Assembly: GCF_026151205.1 (NCBI RefSeq)
Contig: NC_087080.1
Location: 6,179,096 to 6,243,095 of the forward strand
Direction: 5' to 3'
Length of the DNA: 64,000 nucleotides
Source of the DNA: Bolinopsis microptera
Taxonomy: Eukaryota; Ctenophora; Tentaculata; Lobata; Bolinopsidae
Part shown: piece by piece, positions 7,849 to 18,884 of the stretch
Numbering within the stretch: the stretch's first letter is position 1
Layout: every line of letters starts with the position of its first letter
Translations under genes and position numbers: made by a program
The notes under the pieces: model-generated
Seen by the model: the letters and a program-made list of their open reading frames with translations, nothing else
Told to the model about the DNA's origin: nothing
Databases searched by the model: none

Positions 7849-10800
7849 GAACCCATCTGTAAGTGAGATTCTACTTTAGACATATTTTTCTTTATTTTTG
7901 TGTGGGTTGATTTTGTGTGACATCTAAAGACGTATATATAAATTCGCAGTGTTGCTTGAGGTATAGGCGACTAAAAATCTTTTTGATGAAGCCTACACAG
8001 TGTTGAAGTTTCTATCTATTTTCCAGGACAGGTCCAGCTCCCGGTTCAGTAAGAGACATCGTGAAACTTGCCCTAAATGTGGGGCGGCTATAACCATTAC
8101 TTGCTCGTCGGCCTTGGAGGCTCATCAAGCGTCCCAAAGCTGCCAAATAGTCAACTGTAACATCTGTCATATGTCATACCCTTTCCTAAATCATATCGAA
8201 CACGGAACAACTCATGCGAGGGAATCTCGCCACATCGGTGCTGCTTGGGGATCGACGGCTGAAGACTCATTTGTAGTGCCAGATTTTGTGATCGAGGAGG
8301 ATTATCGGGAGCTGTATGTGCGTCATGAGAAATACATAAAACCGTCTAGGTCGATGAAGGCTCTGAGTGCGGTATATAATTTTCAGTTGCATCGTTTGTC
8401 GGTCGAGGATATCAAGGAGCATTTGCTCTCTGTTTTCAGAGACCAAAAAACAGCATTTAAATTGAAAATTTCACTTGCATTCATCTTGAAAAACAACGAG
8501 GATCAGTCCTTGCATTTTTATTATTCTTCACAGAACAACCAGCTCCTGTTCAGTGATCCGCATTTTGTGGGTAATCTTAATGACTTGAGTACACTGACCC
8601 ACAAAATTGATGAATTAGATCTGGTTAACCATGTTACATATCCCTGCTCAAAGTTCTCATTTATCCGCATTACTAATGTGACATTTTTCCTATCTAAAGT
8701 GTTACGCTGTCCTATTGGATCCGCCACAGAGTTTCCACCCTATCTGAAAAATACTCAAGGTTTGATTAGCTTGGTATCTAACAAAAGAGGAAAACCTTAC
8801 ACTGATAACCTATGTTTCTTTAGGTGTTTGGCTCTGTTCCAGGGAGCCAAGGTGACGGCATTAGAAAAGAAAACAAAGGAGCTGTTTGAGCAGTACATAA
8901 GAGACATGCGTCTTGTAGTGTCAGAGTTTGAGGGTGTATCACTCAATGACTTGGAAGATGCTTCTCGAATTTTTGAAATGGGGGTATTTGTATACGCTCA
9001 GAATGAGTCTGGTGTCACAGAGCATGTTTTCAGATCCCTGAGAGAGGATAACATCATGTACCTCAACCTGTACAAAAAACACTTTAGTTTCATCAAGGAC
9101 CTTTGCAAGTTCTCACGCAGTTTTCGATGTACCCATTGCAGTAAACTATTTCCCTCTTCATATCGTCAGCGTAGACACACAGCTACCTGTGATGCAGCCA
9201 CACGTGACATCTACACAGGGGGTTCATTTGAACCCAATCGAACCATCTTTGATCAGCTTGAAGATTTTGACATTGAGATCCCCGCTGAATTGCGATATTT
9301 TCCATATCGAATGTGTTTCGATATTGAATGTGCACTTGTTCGAGACACTGGTGTCGAAAATTCAACAAGAGTAGAGTTTAGCGCTAAACATCTCCTGGCG
9401 AGTATCTCAGTGTGTTCAAATGTCCCAGGGTACTTGCAACCCCAGTGTCTGATAACTAATGGCTGTGAAAGGGAGCTGGTAAAACGCTTTATCGCTCTGG
9501 TCACTGAGATATCAGGCGAGTCTCATCAGTTAATGAAAGAGCGATTTTCAGATTATTTGACGTCCGTGGACCAAACTGATGACGAAAAATTGGTGGATCG
9601 TTTCGAAGAATACTTGCAACAGTTACCCTTGCTCTCATTTTGTGGGCAACGATACGATATTCCTACAATCAAGACACAACTGTTTTCGGTTCTTCTCGAG
9701 GCTGAAGACATCAAGTACGTCATTAAGAAGGGCTCAGCCTATTCAGCGATATCAACCGAAAACTTTCTGTTCCTCGACGTCTCAAATTATTTGGCAGCTG
9801 GGACGTCCTATGATCAATTCCTAAAGGCCTACGGCGCTAGCGTTCACAAATCCTACTTCCCGTATGAATATTTTGACAGCTTGGAAAAGCTGTCTTCCAC
9901 CACATTCCCTTCGTACGAGTCCTTCTTCTCGTCCTTAAAAGGAAGGAACACATTGGAACCTACTCCTGGTGAGGTACTGATAGAGGAAGAACAACAGGTA
10001 GCTAACCAGTACCCACGATCGGAAGACAGCACCCTGCTGTCCCCAGATCAGGTGGTGGGAGTTGGAATCTACCGGTACGAAAAACTGAGACTCTTGTTTC
10101 AAGAGGAGGGGTGGACGTTCGCAGATTTTCTGGCTTATTACAACAACAGGTACAGTAGTTGATCACGTGTTGTGTATTTGATGTTTAAAATTTCATTGTA
10201 AACCATGAGTGATTGAAATTGAATTGCGTCGATTTGTCAGTAAAATTGTTAATTTAATCATACTTTTTTACTTTCAGGGACGTAGAGCCATTTTTACAAG
10301 CGATAGAGAATCAGACTCAGTACTACGAAGAGCGTGGGGTAGACATTTTCAAGCAGGCAATCTCAGGTTAATAATTCAAGTTCAGATGCCAGTATACAGT
10401 ATTGAAACCAGTTGATAAATTTTAGTTTCAATTGAATATTCATTTTTGAAGTTTCTCTAGCTTTGGTATTGAAAAGTTGTATCTTCAGTACCCGGTGTCT
10501 CCCTGCGTTTAGCGTTCAAAGATGTGAAAGAAAGCTTTCACTTATTCTCGAAACGGCACAGTGACCTGGTGAAGCTGTTTCTGTCTCAAAATGTAGGCAT
10601 AAGATTAGATGTATCAAATGTCATAAAATATATCAGATTCTTGAGTAACTTGTAAAGTTGTAATAACATTCACATAAGTTGATACACAATTACCCAAGTT
10701 TCCGAAAGGGTCTGTTTTCTATTTTAAAGGTCTGTAATCTATTTTACAGGTTGGTGGACCAGCTTTAATCTTTGACCGTTTTCAAGAGGCTGGTGTGACC

Positions 10801-13494
10801 ACAGTTGGACACGATGCACATAATCCTGTCACAAGGAAAATCCTGGGGCTTGGTAAATTAAATATTTATCACATTCAACAAATCAACTGAATGACCAATA
10901 GTGTTTTTGTAACTCTGTTGTATATCGACAACAATTTCCATTCGATTTGCTGCTTATTTCAGTAAGCAGTCAATATCGTTCTTGCTTCCGTAAAAGTTAT
11001 GTAACGTCTCCTTCACATCACATTTCTTACCAATTACTCAATTACAGATGCCAACGCCCTTTATTTATGGTGTACAGCTCAAGAGATGGCCTCCGGGCTA
11101 TACATTCGAAGAAGGGCGGCTGACAACTTCCGCAAGGAATATCCTAGCCCGATCTCTATGGTGGCAACGGAATGGTTGGCTGATGTTGAGCATCGGGAAA
11201 ACATCTCAATACAACATGTCAGAAACACAGGGGAGTACAGAATCGGCGCCAGGAGACTCGCTGTCGATGGTTACCACAGGTATGTTTTATGTTTCCTATT
11301 CCCATTAGTGAACTACATATGAATTAAGGTTATATTCAAAATAGTTTTGGTGATAACGCGGAAAAAACAACGTATCTTAATTTGTTTTGATTCTAGGGAG
11401 ACGAACACAGTTTACCAGTTTCAAGGGTGCTATTTCCATGGCTGCCCTTCCTGCAAGAAAGAGAATCGCGACGTCAAAGTCAGCGGCAGAACTTTGAATG
11501 AAAAATTCAAAAAGACGAAAGAGATTAGTGATTACATCAGGAAGCTGGGTTATACCCTGGTGGAAATGTGGGAATGCTCGTGGACTCAATACAAGACTGG
11601 GCATGAAATTCACAACCGCTACGTCTATACCACTGAACACCTGTTTAGAATGACTAAAGACAGGATACTCGAAGAAATCTTGAACGGACACCTATTTGGT
11701 GCGGTTCAATGTGACTTGAGGGTTCCTGATCACCTCAAGGCTCACTATGCAGAAATGCCTCCTATCTTTAAAAATACCACCGTGACGGCAGATGATATCG
11801 GTGAACATATGACTGAATTCCTCCGTTCAACGGGGAAATCTTTCAAGCCGACTCGATATTTAATCGGGTCAATGTTTGCCGAGAAGATTCTGATAATCAC
11901 GCCGTTATTGATTTGGTACGTTCAGCATGGGCTTGAGGTGACGGATATCCATCAAGTCATAGAATTCGCACCCAGCAGGTGCTTCAAATCCTTTGCTGAC
12001 AACGTATCGGAAGACAGGAGGGCTGGTGATCAAGATCCGGCCTTGAGAGTTGTAGCTGAGACCAGTAAACTAATAGGTAGATAAATAGCTACATTTTCAT
12101 TAGCTTATGTCTCTTGACGCGATCTCAATATTCCTTTACTGCCTGATCAAACTTATGATCACGTTTACATTCGAGCACCTGCTTTTAGATTCCAAGTGTT
12201 CAAATATCGTTTATCTCAGGGAACAGCTTCTATGGATATACGATAATGAACAAGAGCAAGCACGTCAAGGTGGACGTAGTGGATCAGGAGACTGCCGCAG
12301 ATCTCATTAACGGCCCCCGCTTCTCCGCCTTGGATGAGCTTTCAGATAACTGCTACGAGGTAATTTTAATTTGTCTTACCGTAATTATTGTTGCCTACAT
12401 TTACTGTGATCTGCAGTTTGAATCCTCATGGTTGATTTCATCGATTTCATATGAATGTAGTCCTAATAGTGTCTTCTATAGGTAACATCGAGAAAGAAGA
12501 GTATACGTCACAATCTTCCTATCCAGATTGGTTTTTTCGTTTACTCCTATGCAAAGTTAAGAATGCTCTCTTTTTACTTTGATGTGCTCGTGAGTTACAT
12601 CCCTCGACCGTACTTCTCTCTTTGTGAGATGGATACGGGTAAGTTCAAATAATCTATAATCTAATCGATACATTCCGTACAAAACGATCAAAACTGTGAC
12701 ATTGGCTAAAACCTGAAATACGGTCTTCTGTTCATTTTGTGCGCTGACGCAAAATTATTTTTTGTAGTGTTCTTCGCGCTAAAGTCGTGTAATGCGCGCG
12801 CACGCACGTTCCATTTTGCTGTAAATACAATAAATTCTTCGTACTGATCGTTTTCGAATTTTCAGACTCGCTGTACATGGCACTTGCAGCTGACACGCTG
12901 GATGAGCTCATAAAACCTGAGCTCAGGCAAGATTGGACTCAGATAAAGTTGCAGTGGTTTCCTCGTACAGATACCGAAGAACACGCGGCTTACGATAGGA
13001 GGACGCCAGGTGAGTGGTCTGCTGTGTTGTTTAACTTTATTATTATTTTGACAAGTTTAATGTCACTTTGATTTTATCTTGAAAGTTTCGCGAGGGTTAT
13101 TCATTATTGTATACAAAATGTATCTCGGTATTCTCTGCGGTTGGTGTCGCGTCGGTAGTATAATTGTCGTTTACTTTCAGGGTTATTCAAAGTAGAGTGG
13201 AGCGGAGGTGGCTTTGTTGGACTTTCGGCTAAAACCTATTTCTGTTTCGAACCTGATGCCAAACAGAAAGAGAAGTGTTCAACAAAAGGCATCAACAAGG
13301 CAGCTCAGGTCACTATAGAGCATTTCCGTTCAGTTCTGCAAACGAAGCAAAGTGTCAGCTCAACAAACAGAGGCTTCATAGTCAAGAACAACACCATGTT
13401 GAGCTATCGAATGGAAAGAAAGGGCTTGAGCTACTTTTACTGTAAAAGGAAGATACTTGATGACGGCATCAGTACCACTTTTTTAGACATTTGA
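7849..13494 (+). CDS. POLB: Protein-primed family B DNA polymerase, 11 exons
   Basis: Exons: 7849-7860, 8027-10149, 10278-10366, 10489-10592, 10750-10852, 11048-11279, 11397-12076, 12220-12359, 12482-12638, 12866-13009, 13181-13494. Every junction is GT-AG, phases match, and the total is 1365 codons plus stop. The N-terminus has zinc-finger-like clusters, an OTU-like signature (TDNLCFFR, about residue 263) and a C2H2-type finger near 371. The exonuclease motif I is FDIEC (about 436). Polymerase motif A DANALYLW starts near 811, motif B GNSFYG near 1115 and motif C MDTDS near 1213; a KTY motif follows near 1278. All needed residues are present. The start ATG, in a 12-base first exon, is the least certain part. 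Confidence 0.88.
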
Positions 13495-13777
13495 TGTGTC
13501 TCACATCGGTTTTGTGTACAGTATATGTAAATTTGTAATTGGAAGCTGTAGTTTCATTCTATTTTTGTCTTTGTATAAAACTGATGTTTACATCCTTTGA
13601 TATTTTACGCTGATTGGTCTTAACCTTGATCACGTGACTCGATAGAAACCCTACTCCATATTAGAAGGCAATGTCCCCTTGTTATACCATAAATGGTAAT
13701 CTGTAGTTCGATCACCTGTGGTCGACTACCTGTGATCACGTGACACCGCCAACTAGTCAACCAGATTCACAAAAACG
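13495..13777. other. Interval after the polymerase gene
   Basis: No gene seen. It contains three CACGTG or GATCACGTG sites that foreshadow the tandem array to the right. Confidence 0.4.
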
Positions 13778-14048
13778 AATATAAATCACGTGACACTGCC
13801 TTAATGACCAATCAGAGGCTCTCTTTTACACCACGTGACAACTGTGTAGAATAGATATTTTTTGCAGCAATATAAATCACGTGACACTGCCTTAATGACC
13901 AATCAGAGGCTCTCTTTTACACCACGTGACAACTGTGCAGAATAGATATTTTGCAGCAATATAAATCACGTGACACTGCCTTAATGACCAATCAGAGGCT
14001 ATCTTTTACACCACGTGACAACTGTGCAGAATAGATATTTTTTGCAGC
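13778..14048 (+). repeat. Three-copy 91-bp tandem array with promoter-like motifs
   Basis: Units begin at 13,778, 13,869 and 13,958 (91, 89 and about 91 bp) and are nearly identical. Each contains a TATAAAT, two CACGTG E-boxes and a GACCAATCAG CCAAT box in the same order. The array lies beyond the polymerase, near the expected right end of the Polinton, and could be terminal enhancer or promoter DNA of the element. Confidence 0.85.
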
Positions 14049-14510
14049 CAAATCAGCACATACATTACTACTGACGTTGTCTGTAGAAGGACGTTGCAAC
14101 GACTTCCGTTGTTCCGTTCAGACGAGACCAAAGGTGATCTCATATCTGTCCAGTTCTGCTCATTTCTTCTTCATTCTTGATGTTATATATAAGTAAATAA
14201 ATCCTAACATCTATTACACGCTTCGACATTAAAATATACCCAACAAAGATGTACATTTAAGTCATTCAAGCGAGACAAGATTACGGACAAGATTACGGAC
14301 AAATATTTGTATAAAGTTACAAAAATAGTTAGTACCTGTCCCAAACCATCAGAAAAATCAAGTTTCGACATCTTGACCCACTCAGGCCACTCCCAGGGGC
14401 GACGCCCACCCCAAAATTACTGAAATCTCGGTCAAATCAAGACTGAGAATCTTTACCCCAGGGGATTTATGTTCCGGGGTATTTGGAACATGATGTGGTG
14501 GTTACCTATT

Positions 14511-14536
14511 TGTAGGGGATTTGAAATCCCCTACAA
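14511..14536. repeat. Short palindrome
   Basis: TGTAGGGGATTT followed by GAAATCCCCTACA forms a near-perfect hairpin. Confidence 0.6.
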
Positions 14537-14816
14537 AATTCAGGGAAACGTCTTAATTCTGCTTCTCGGAATTGTAACGCGCAATTAAATAATATGTAGA
14601 CAAATTAGCGCGCCGCGAACCACGCGGAATATCTTAACGGATGTTACTCGTCTAAATTTCTTTGTAGGTTTACAACCTACCAGGACGCGCGCCGAGTTGG
14701 ACTCGTCGACGGTCCAATACATGGAACAGATATTTTACGAGTATCACCCGTTAAAAATTTCTTCGAAGTAGCGCGCACCGCTTTCTTCTCGAAATGCCCG
14801 ACGGCAAGTGCTACGT

Positions 14817-14905
14817 TACTGGGCCGCGCTCAGCCGGTCATTCCGCCTAATCTCTATTCGGCTATGTTGTTTAACAACATTAAAGCCTGGGGTCCTCAGG
14901 TAAGT
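14817..14905 (+). repeat. Dispersed repeat, copy 1
   Basis: The stretch with CCGGTCATTCCGCCTAATCT and CCTGGGGTCCTCAGG recurs inverted at 24,969-25,046 and in degenerate form near 47,224-47,270. It may be a SINE or part of a transposon; no internal Pol III boxes were confirmed. Confidence 0.5.
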
Positions 14906-15535
14906 GCTACGAAGTAGCGCGCGCCGGGCCAGATCATTAACAATGGTCAAGGAATATCAACTGTCGCTTTTAGTAGTTTAAACTCTGATGACAAAATAAA
15001 TTGATTGTGACTCTAATTAATGAATTAAAAATTACGGCATAGGGCAAATCTTTTGTAAAAACTGTGATAAACAATATGCTGTAAAAAAATTCGTCAACAA
15101 ATTTAAAAACACGATGCCCCGCCAAATTTTCTGAAGTGATAATTTTGGGACTTTGACGGGCTATAACTTTCGCTAGGCACAGCCATTTGCCCAGAACTTG
15201 GTACCAAACGACTTTACTCAATGAGACCTTTCCAATGATGTATAATATATTGGGTTTTGAGACATAAAATGTTCACCCGCAAGTTAATGACGCTCTTAGT
15301 ACATACACTACTGGGCCTCGCCAAGCTGCGATGAATTGACATAGTCAATTAAACAGTGAGCCGCGCGTGCCGACTGTGGACTGTAGGATGGTTTTAGCGA
15401 GCGTGCTATATCACTCTACAGTGGATCTTCGAGATTGTTCTAAAAGGTCCCCCTACAATTGAAACCAACTTCGATGTATTTTCGGACGCTGATTCCGAAT
15501 CACTCCCTATGAAATTAAGGAAGTTAGTCTAATTT

Positions 15536-15620
15536 CTCGTTAGGGTTAGGGTTTCAGCATATGCTTTTGTTAAGGATTGGGTTAAAGTTAGGGTTGGGAT
15601 CAGATTAGAGGGTTAGGCTT
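15536..15620. repeat. Degenerate TTAGGG telomere-like tract
   Basis: Several TTAGGG and GGTTAG motifs are spaced irregularly. A complementary CCTAA-rich tract lies at 16,783-16,860 and another TTAGGG-rich one near 32,385-32,425. Confidence 0.5.
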
Positions 15621-15839
15621 TCGAATAGTCGTTCAGCTAGGACCAGCTAGAGAACGAGTTGAAAAAGTCACGTGAAAGTCGAGTGTAGAGTGATTAATCA
15701 TAATCCTGGTTTTAGCGCTAATTTCGGTCAGCACAAAATTCTTGAAACAAATACGTATTGAGTTACATTCCCTAATTCAAATTGATCCAATTTTAACAAA
15801 AATAGGTTAGCTTACCCATAAACTTACAATGTACAAGTA

Positions 15840-15963
15840 AACTGTCCGAAAAATTTAAAGCATATCCAAGCATCAAACATTATGTTACAGCTAAAAGCAG
15901 CGTATTTTGCCCCATTTTCATTACTATATCAACTCCGATATCCACCAAATTTTTCGGACAGTT
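15840..15963. repeat. Inverted repeat pair
   Basis: AACTGTCCGAAAAATTT at 15,840 is repeated inverted at 15,947-15,963, separated by about 90 bases of AT-rich DNA. Confidence 0.55.
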
Positions 15964-15977
15964 GTAAAAGCCCTATT

Positions 15978-16200
15978 CACAGGAGGAGGATTATAGTGCA
16001 AAGAAACTGCTGCTAACTGCTGCTCACTGCTCACTGCTGCTCACTGCTGCTCACTGCTGCTCACTGCTGCTCACTGCTGCTCACTGCTGCTCACTGCTGC
16101 TCACTGCTCACTGCTGCTCACTGCTGCTCACTGCTGCTAACTGCTGCAGTTAGCAGCAGTTCTTTGCATATATATATATATATATTATAGTCCTCCTGTG
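15978..16200. repeat. Fold-back element with 10-bp tandem core
   Basis: The ends are inverted copies: CACAGGAGGA, then TGCAAAGAA and CTGCTGCTAACTGC on the left, and the complements on the right. The core is about 11 copies of ACTGCTGCTC. A TA run sits in the right arm. Confidence 0.7.
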
Positions 16201-16651
16201 TATTGGAAGGTCTTCACAAATTTTTAGAATAATCCCATTCAAGGAACCGAAGATATGACAAATTATCACAACGCAACAAAAATCAACGAATTTCGTCAAA
16301 TTACGCCAAATTACGCAACTTTTACACCTACTTTTGCTCCAAAAGCCGCGCACCATCAAATATGGCACCTTTAACGGGTGATACTCGTAAAATATCTGTT
16401 CCATATATTGGACCGTCGACGAGTCCAACTCGGCGCGCGTCCTGGTAGGTTGTAAACCTACAAAGATTAAGGTTTATGTAAAACCGTTTTGTACGGCTGC
16501 GAAACCATAAAAACCAAAATCACATGAAATTTTTGGGCGAGCGAATTAGTAAGAGCCATGAAGCATGCGTTGAACAGATGCTGCATCATATCAGGCAAGA
16601 TAAATATAGGAAAAACTTTGAGTAGCTTCCGTTTGTTCTGCCAAAAATTTA

Positions 16652-16783
16652 TTAACGGGTGATACTCGTAAAATATCTGTTCCATATATTGTAGGTTTAC
16701 AACCTACCAGGACGCGCGCCGAGTTGGACTCGTCGACGGTTCAATATATGGAACAGATATTTTACGAGTATCACCTGTTAACC
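16652..16783. repeat. Back-to-back copies of the 91-bp inverted repeat
   Basis: A truncated inverted copy (16,652-16,690) abuts a full direct copy (16,691-16,783) of the repeat that bounds the 14,664-16,461 element. Confidence 0.6.
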
Positions 16784-17540
16784 TAATCCTAACCCTAACT
16801 TTAGGCCTAACCATAACCCCGAAGCTATCCATAACCCTTACCACAACCCTAACCCTAACCCGGACTCTAAACAATCGAATTCATGTTTTGCTACAACTAG
16901 CGTCATGGGGGGTGATTCGAAATCAGCGTCCAAAAATACACCTACTCAGATCAATTTCATATCCAAAAGGCCTTTTCACAAGAATTTTCTTTAAATTTGG
17001 GCGAGCGATTTAGTAGGAGCGATGCTTCATAGTTCAACACGACTACAACCAGATTATTCCGATCATCTTGCCAAATTCCAAAACAGAGGTCAGAGCTCCT
17101 TACTTAATTGTTAATGCCGCTATTAGTGGAAATTCCTTTTATGATCAACGACTCTATTTGCTATTTGGGCCCTACCATTTCTGTTATAATGTTTCACGAG
17201 ATCTTTATAAATGTAAATGTAGCTTCATACTCGGTATTTTCACATTTTAGTTCCTATTTTATTTTTAGTGGTCACTGCAGAGATCATGATTTGTTATCAG
17301 TTATATAGTGATTAAAACATTTGTTTGACGTAAATTTACGGATGATACTCGTAACCCGTTGTTTCATTTTGTATTCCACTCTCGGCTGGGCTGATTTAGC
17401 CTAAATTATAAAGGTCGGATCAGCTTCAAGCTTGTGAAAATATTTAAGTCGATGCCAGGTCGAACCGTTACACTTACAAATGGGATGTGCAAAATCAACT
17501 TATGTGTTGTTGGACGGCGCTCAGCCTGTCAATTCACCAT
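16784..17540. other. Intergenic, no gene seen
   Basis: It begins with a degenerate CCCTAA tract and otherwise shows only unsupported short ORFs. Confidence 0.4.
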
Positions 17541-17545
17541 ATCTT

Positions 17546-17683
17546 CATTGTTTATTCATTGTTTATTCATTGTTTATTCATTGTTTATTCATTGTTTATT
17601 CATTGTTTATTCATTGTTTATTCATTGTTTATTCATTGTTTATTCATTGTTTATTCATTGTTTATTCATTGTTTATTCATTGT
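17546..17683 (+). repeat. 12-bp tandem repeat (TTGTTTATTCAT)n
   Basis: About eleven near-perfect 12-base units run directly into the 7-bp array. The long ORFs across them are a consequence of the repeat. Confidence 0.9.
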
Positions 17684-17689
17684 ATATTC

Positions 17690-18366
17690 ACAGTTACCAG
17701 TTACCAGTTACCAGTTACCAGTTACCAGTTACCAGTTACCAGTTACCAGTTACCAGTTACCAGTTACCAGTTACCAGTTACCAGTTACCAGTTACCAGTA
17801 ACCAGTTACCAGTAACCAGTAACCAGTAACCAGTAACCAGTTACCAGTTACCAGTTACCAGTTACCAGTTACCAGTTACCAGTTACCAGTTACCAGTTAC
17901 CAGTTACCAGTTACCAGTTACCAGTTACCAGTTACCAGTTACCAGTTACCAGTTACCAGTTACCAGTTACCAGTTACCAGTTACCAGTTACCAGTTACCA
18001 GTTACCAGTTACCAGTTACCAGTTACCAGTTACCAGTTACCAGTTACCAGTTACCAGTTACCAGTTGCCAGTTGCCAGTTGCCAGTTGCCAGTTGCCAGT
18101 TGCCAGTTGCCAGTTGCCAGTTACCAGTTACCAGTTACCAGTTACCAGTCCCAGTTGCCAGTTGCCAGTTGCCAGTTGCCAGTTGCCAGTTGCCAGTTGC
18201 CAGTTGCCAGTTGCCAGTTGCCAGTTGCCAGTTGCCAGTTACCAGTTACCAGTTACCAGTTACCAGTTACCAGTTACCAGTTACCAGTTACCAGTTACCA
18301 GTTACCAGTTACCAGTTACCAGTTACCAGTTACCAGTTACCAGTTACCAGTTACCAGTTACCAGTT
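17690..18366 (+). repeat. 7-bp tandem repeat (CAGTTAC/CAGTTGC/CAGTAAC)n
   Basis: Roughly 96 units of CAGTTAC with blocks of variants: CAGTAAC near 17,797-17,840 and CAGTTGC at 18,063-18,118 and 18,154-18,238. One unit is shortened at 18,148. The three + strand ORFs across it are repeat artefacts. Confidence 0.92.
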
Positions 18367-18884
18367 CTGTTAATGCTTCCATCGCTTCGCTTTGTATGTC
18401 AGATTGGGTATATTTAGCCGTTTTGCTATTATATATCGAATTTAATTAATGTTTCAGCTAAAAGTTGAATGCGTAAAAAACTGGTCGGTTTTCCATCTCT
18501 CCAAATCGAATTTTCATCACATCAGAAATATTTCGGGGTTGCATAATCTCTTTCTATGGAAATGTGATAATGCAATCAAATATTACATTGAGTTATGAAA
18601 ATATGATTGCCTTGAGCAAAGGTCGACCCTGCATTAGTCATATTCATGTCTAGTCTTTGGTTGTTAGTACACGTACAGTAAAATACGGTAAAAGTACAGT
18701 AAAAACACGATTTTTTAAGGTTTTCAAAAGGTAGGTCGAAGGGACTATAAACTTCCAATACCTCGTATCCCAGTCCCGTACACATGATAACGTAGTCTAC
18801 AAAAATATTCCAGAATGGCCAAACATATAGAGTATTGTCAATTGTCAAAACTATAGCCGGTAAGCTTGTAATATTGCTGGCAGA
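18367..18884. other. Unique spacer between tandem arrays
   Basis: No gene can be supported. Confidence 0.4.

Larger units (their letters stand above)
1..14050 (+). mobile_element. Polinton/Maverick (adintovirus-like) element, left end outside the window
   Basis: The block combines a DDE integrase, packaging ATPase, minor and major capsid proteins, adenain-like protease and protein-primed family B polymerase, the diagnostic gene set of Polintons. All genes are on the + strand and open, and the catalytic residues I could check are present. The left boundary is not in the window. I compared the first 80 bases by eye with the region after the polymerase and saw no inverted match, so the right end is placed only approximately after the 91-bp tandem array. 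Terminal inverted repeats and a target-site duplication would have to be sought with flanking sequence. Confidence 0.85.
14664..16461. mobile_element. Element with about 91-bp terminal inverted repeats
   Basis: The sequence at 14,664-14,754 recurs in inverted orientation at 16,371-16,461 with few changes; both contain CGCGCCGAGTTGGACTCGTC and TTTTACGAGTATCACC. The 1.8-kb interior has no ORF of note and holds other nested repeats. It looks like a non-autonomous fold-back or DNA transposon. Confidence 0.65.

Noticed and set aside
8000-8026. Extension of the large polymerase exon into upstream sequence
   Set aside because: No ATG; a splice acceptor ends at 8,026, and a 12-base ATG exon at 7,849 with a GTAAGT donor joins in phase.
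1-14300. Polinton terminal inverted repeats within the window
   Set aside because: By-eye comparison of the first 80 bases with the DNA after the polymerase gave no inverted match; the left terminus is probably outside.
17434-18449. Six overlapping + strand ORFs with repetitive Phe/Ile/Cys or Gln/Leu/Pro/Val protein
   Set aside because: Translation of 12-bp and 7-bp tandem repeats in different frames.
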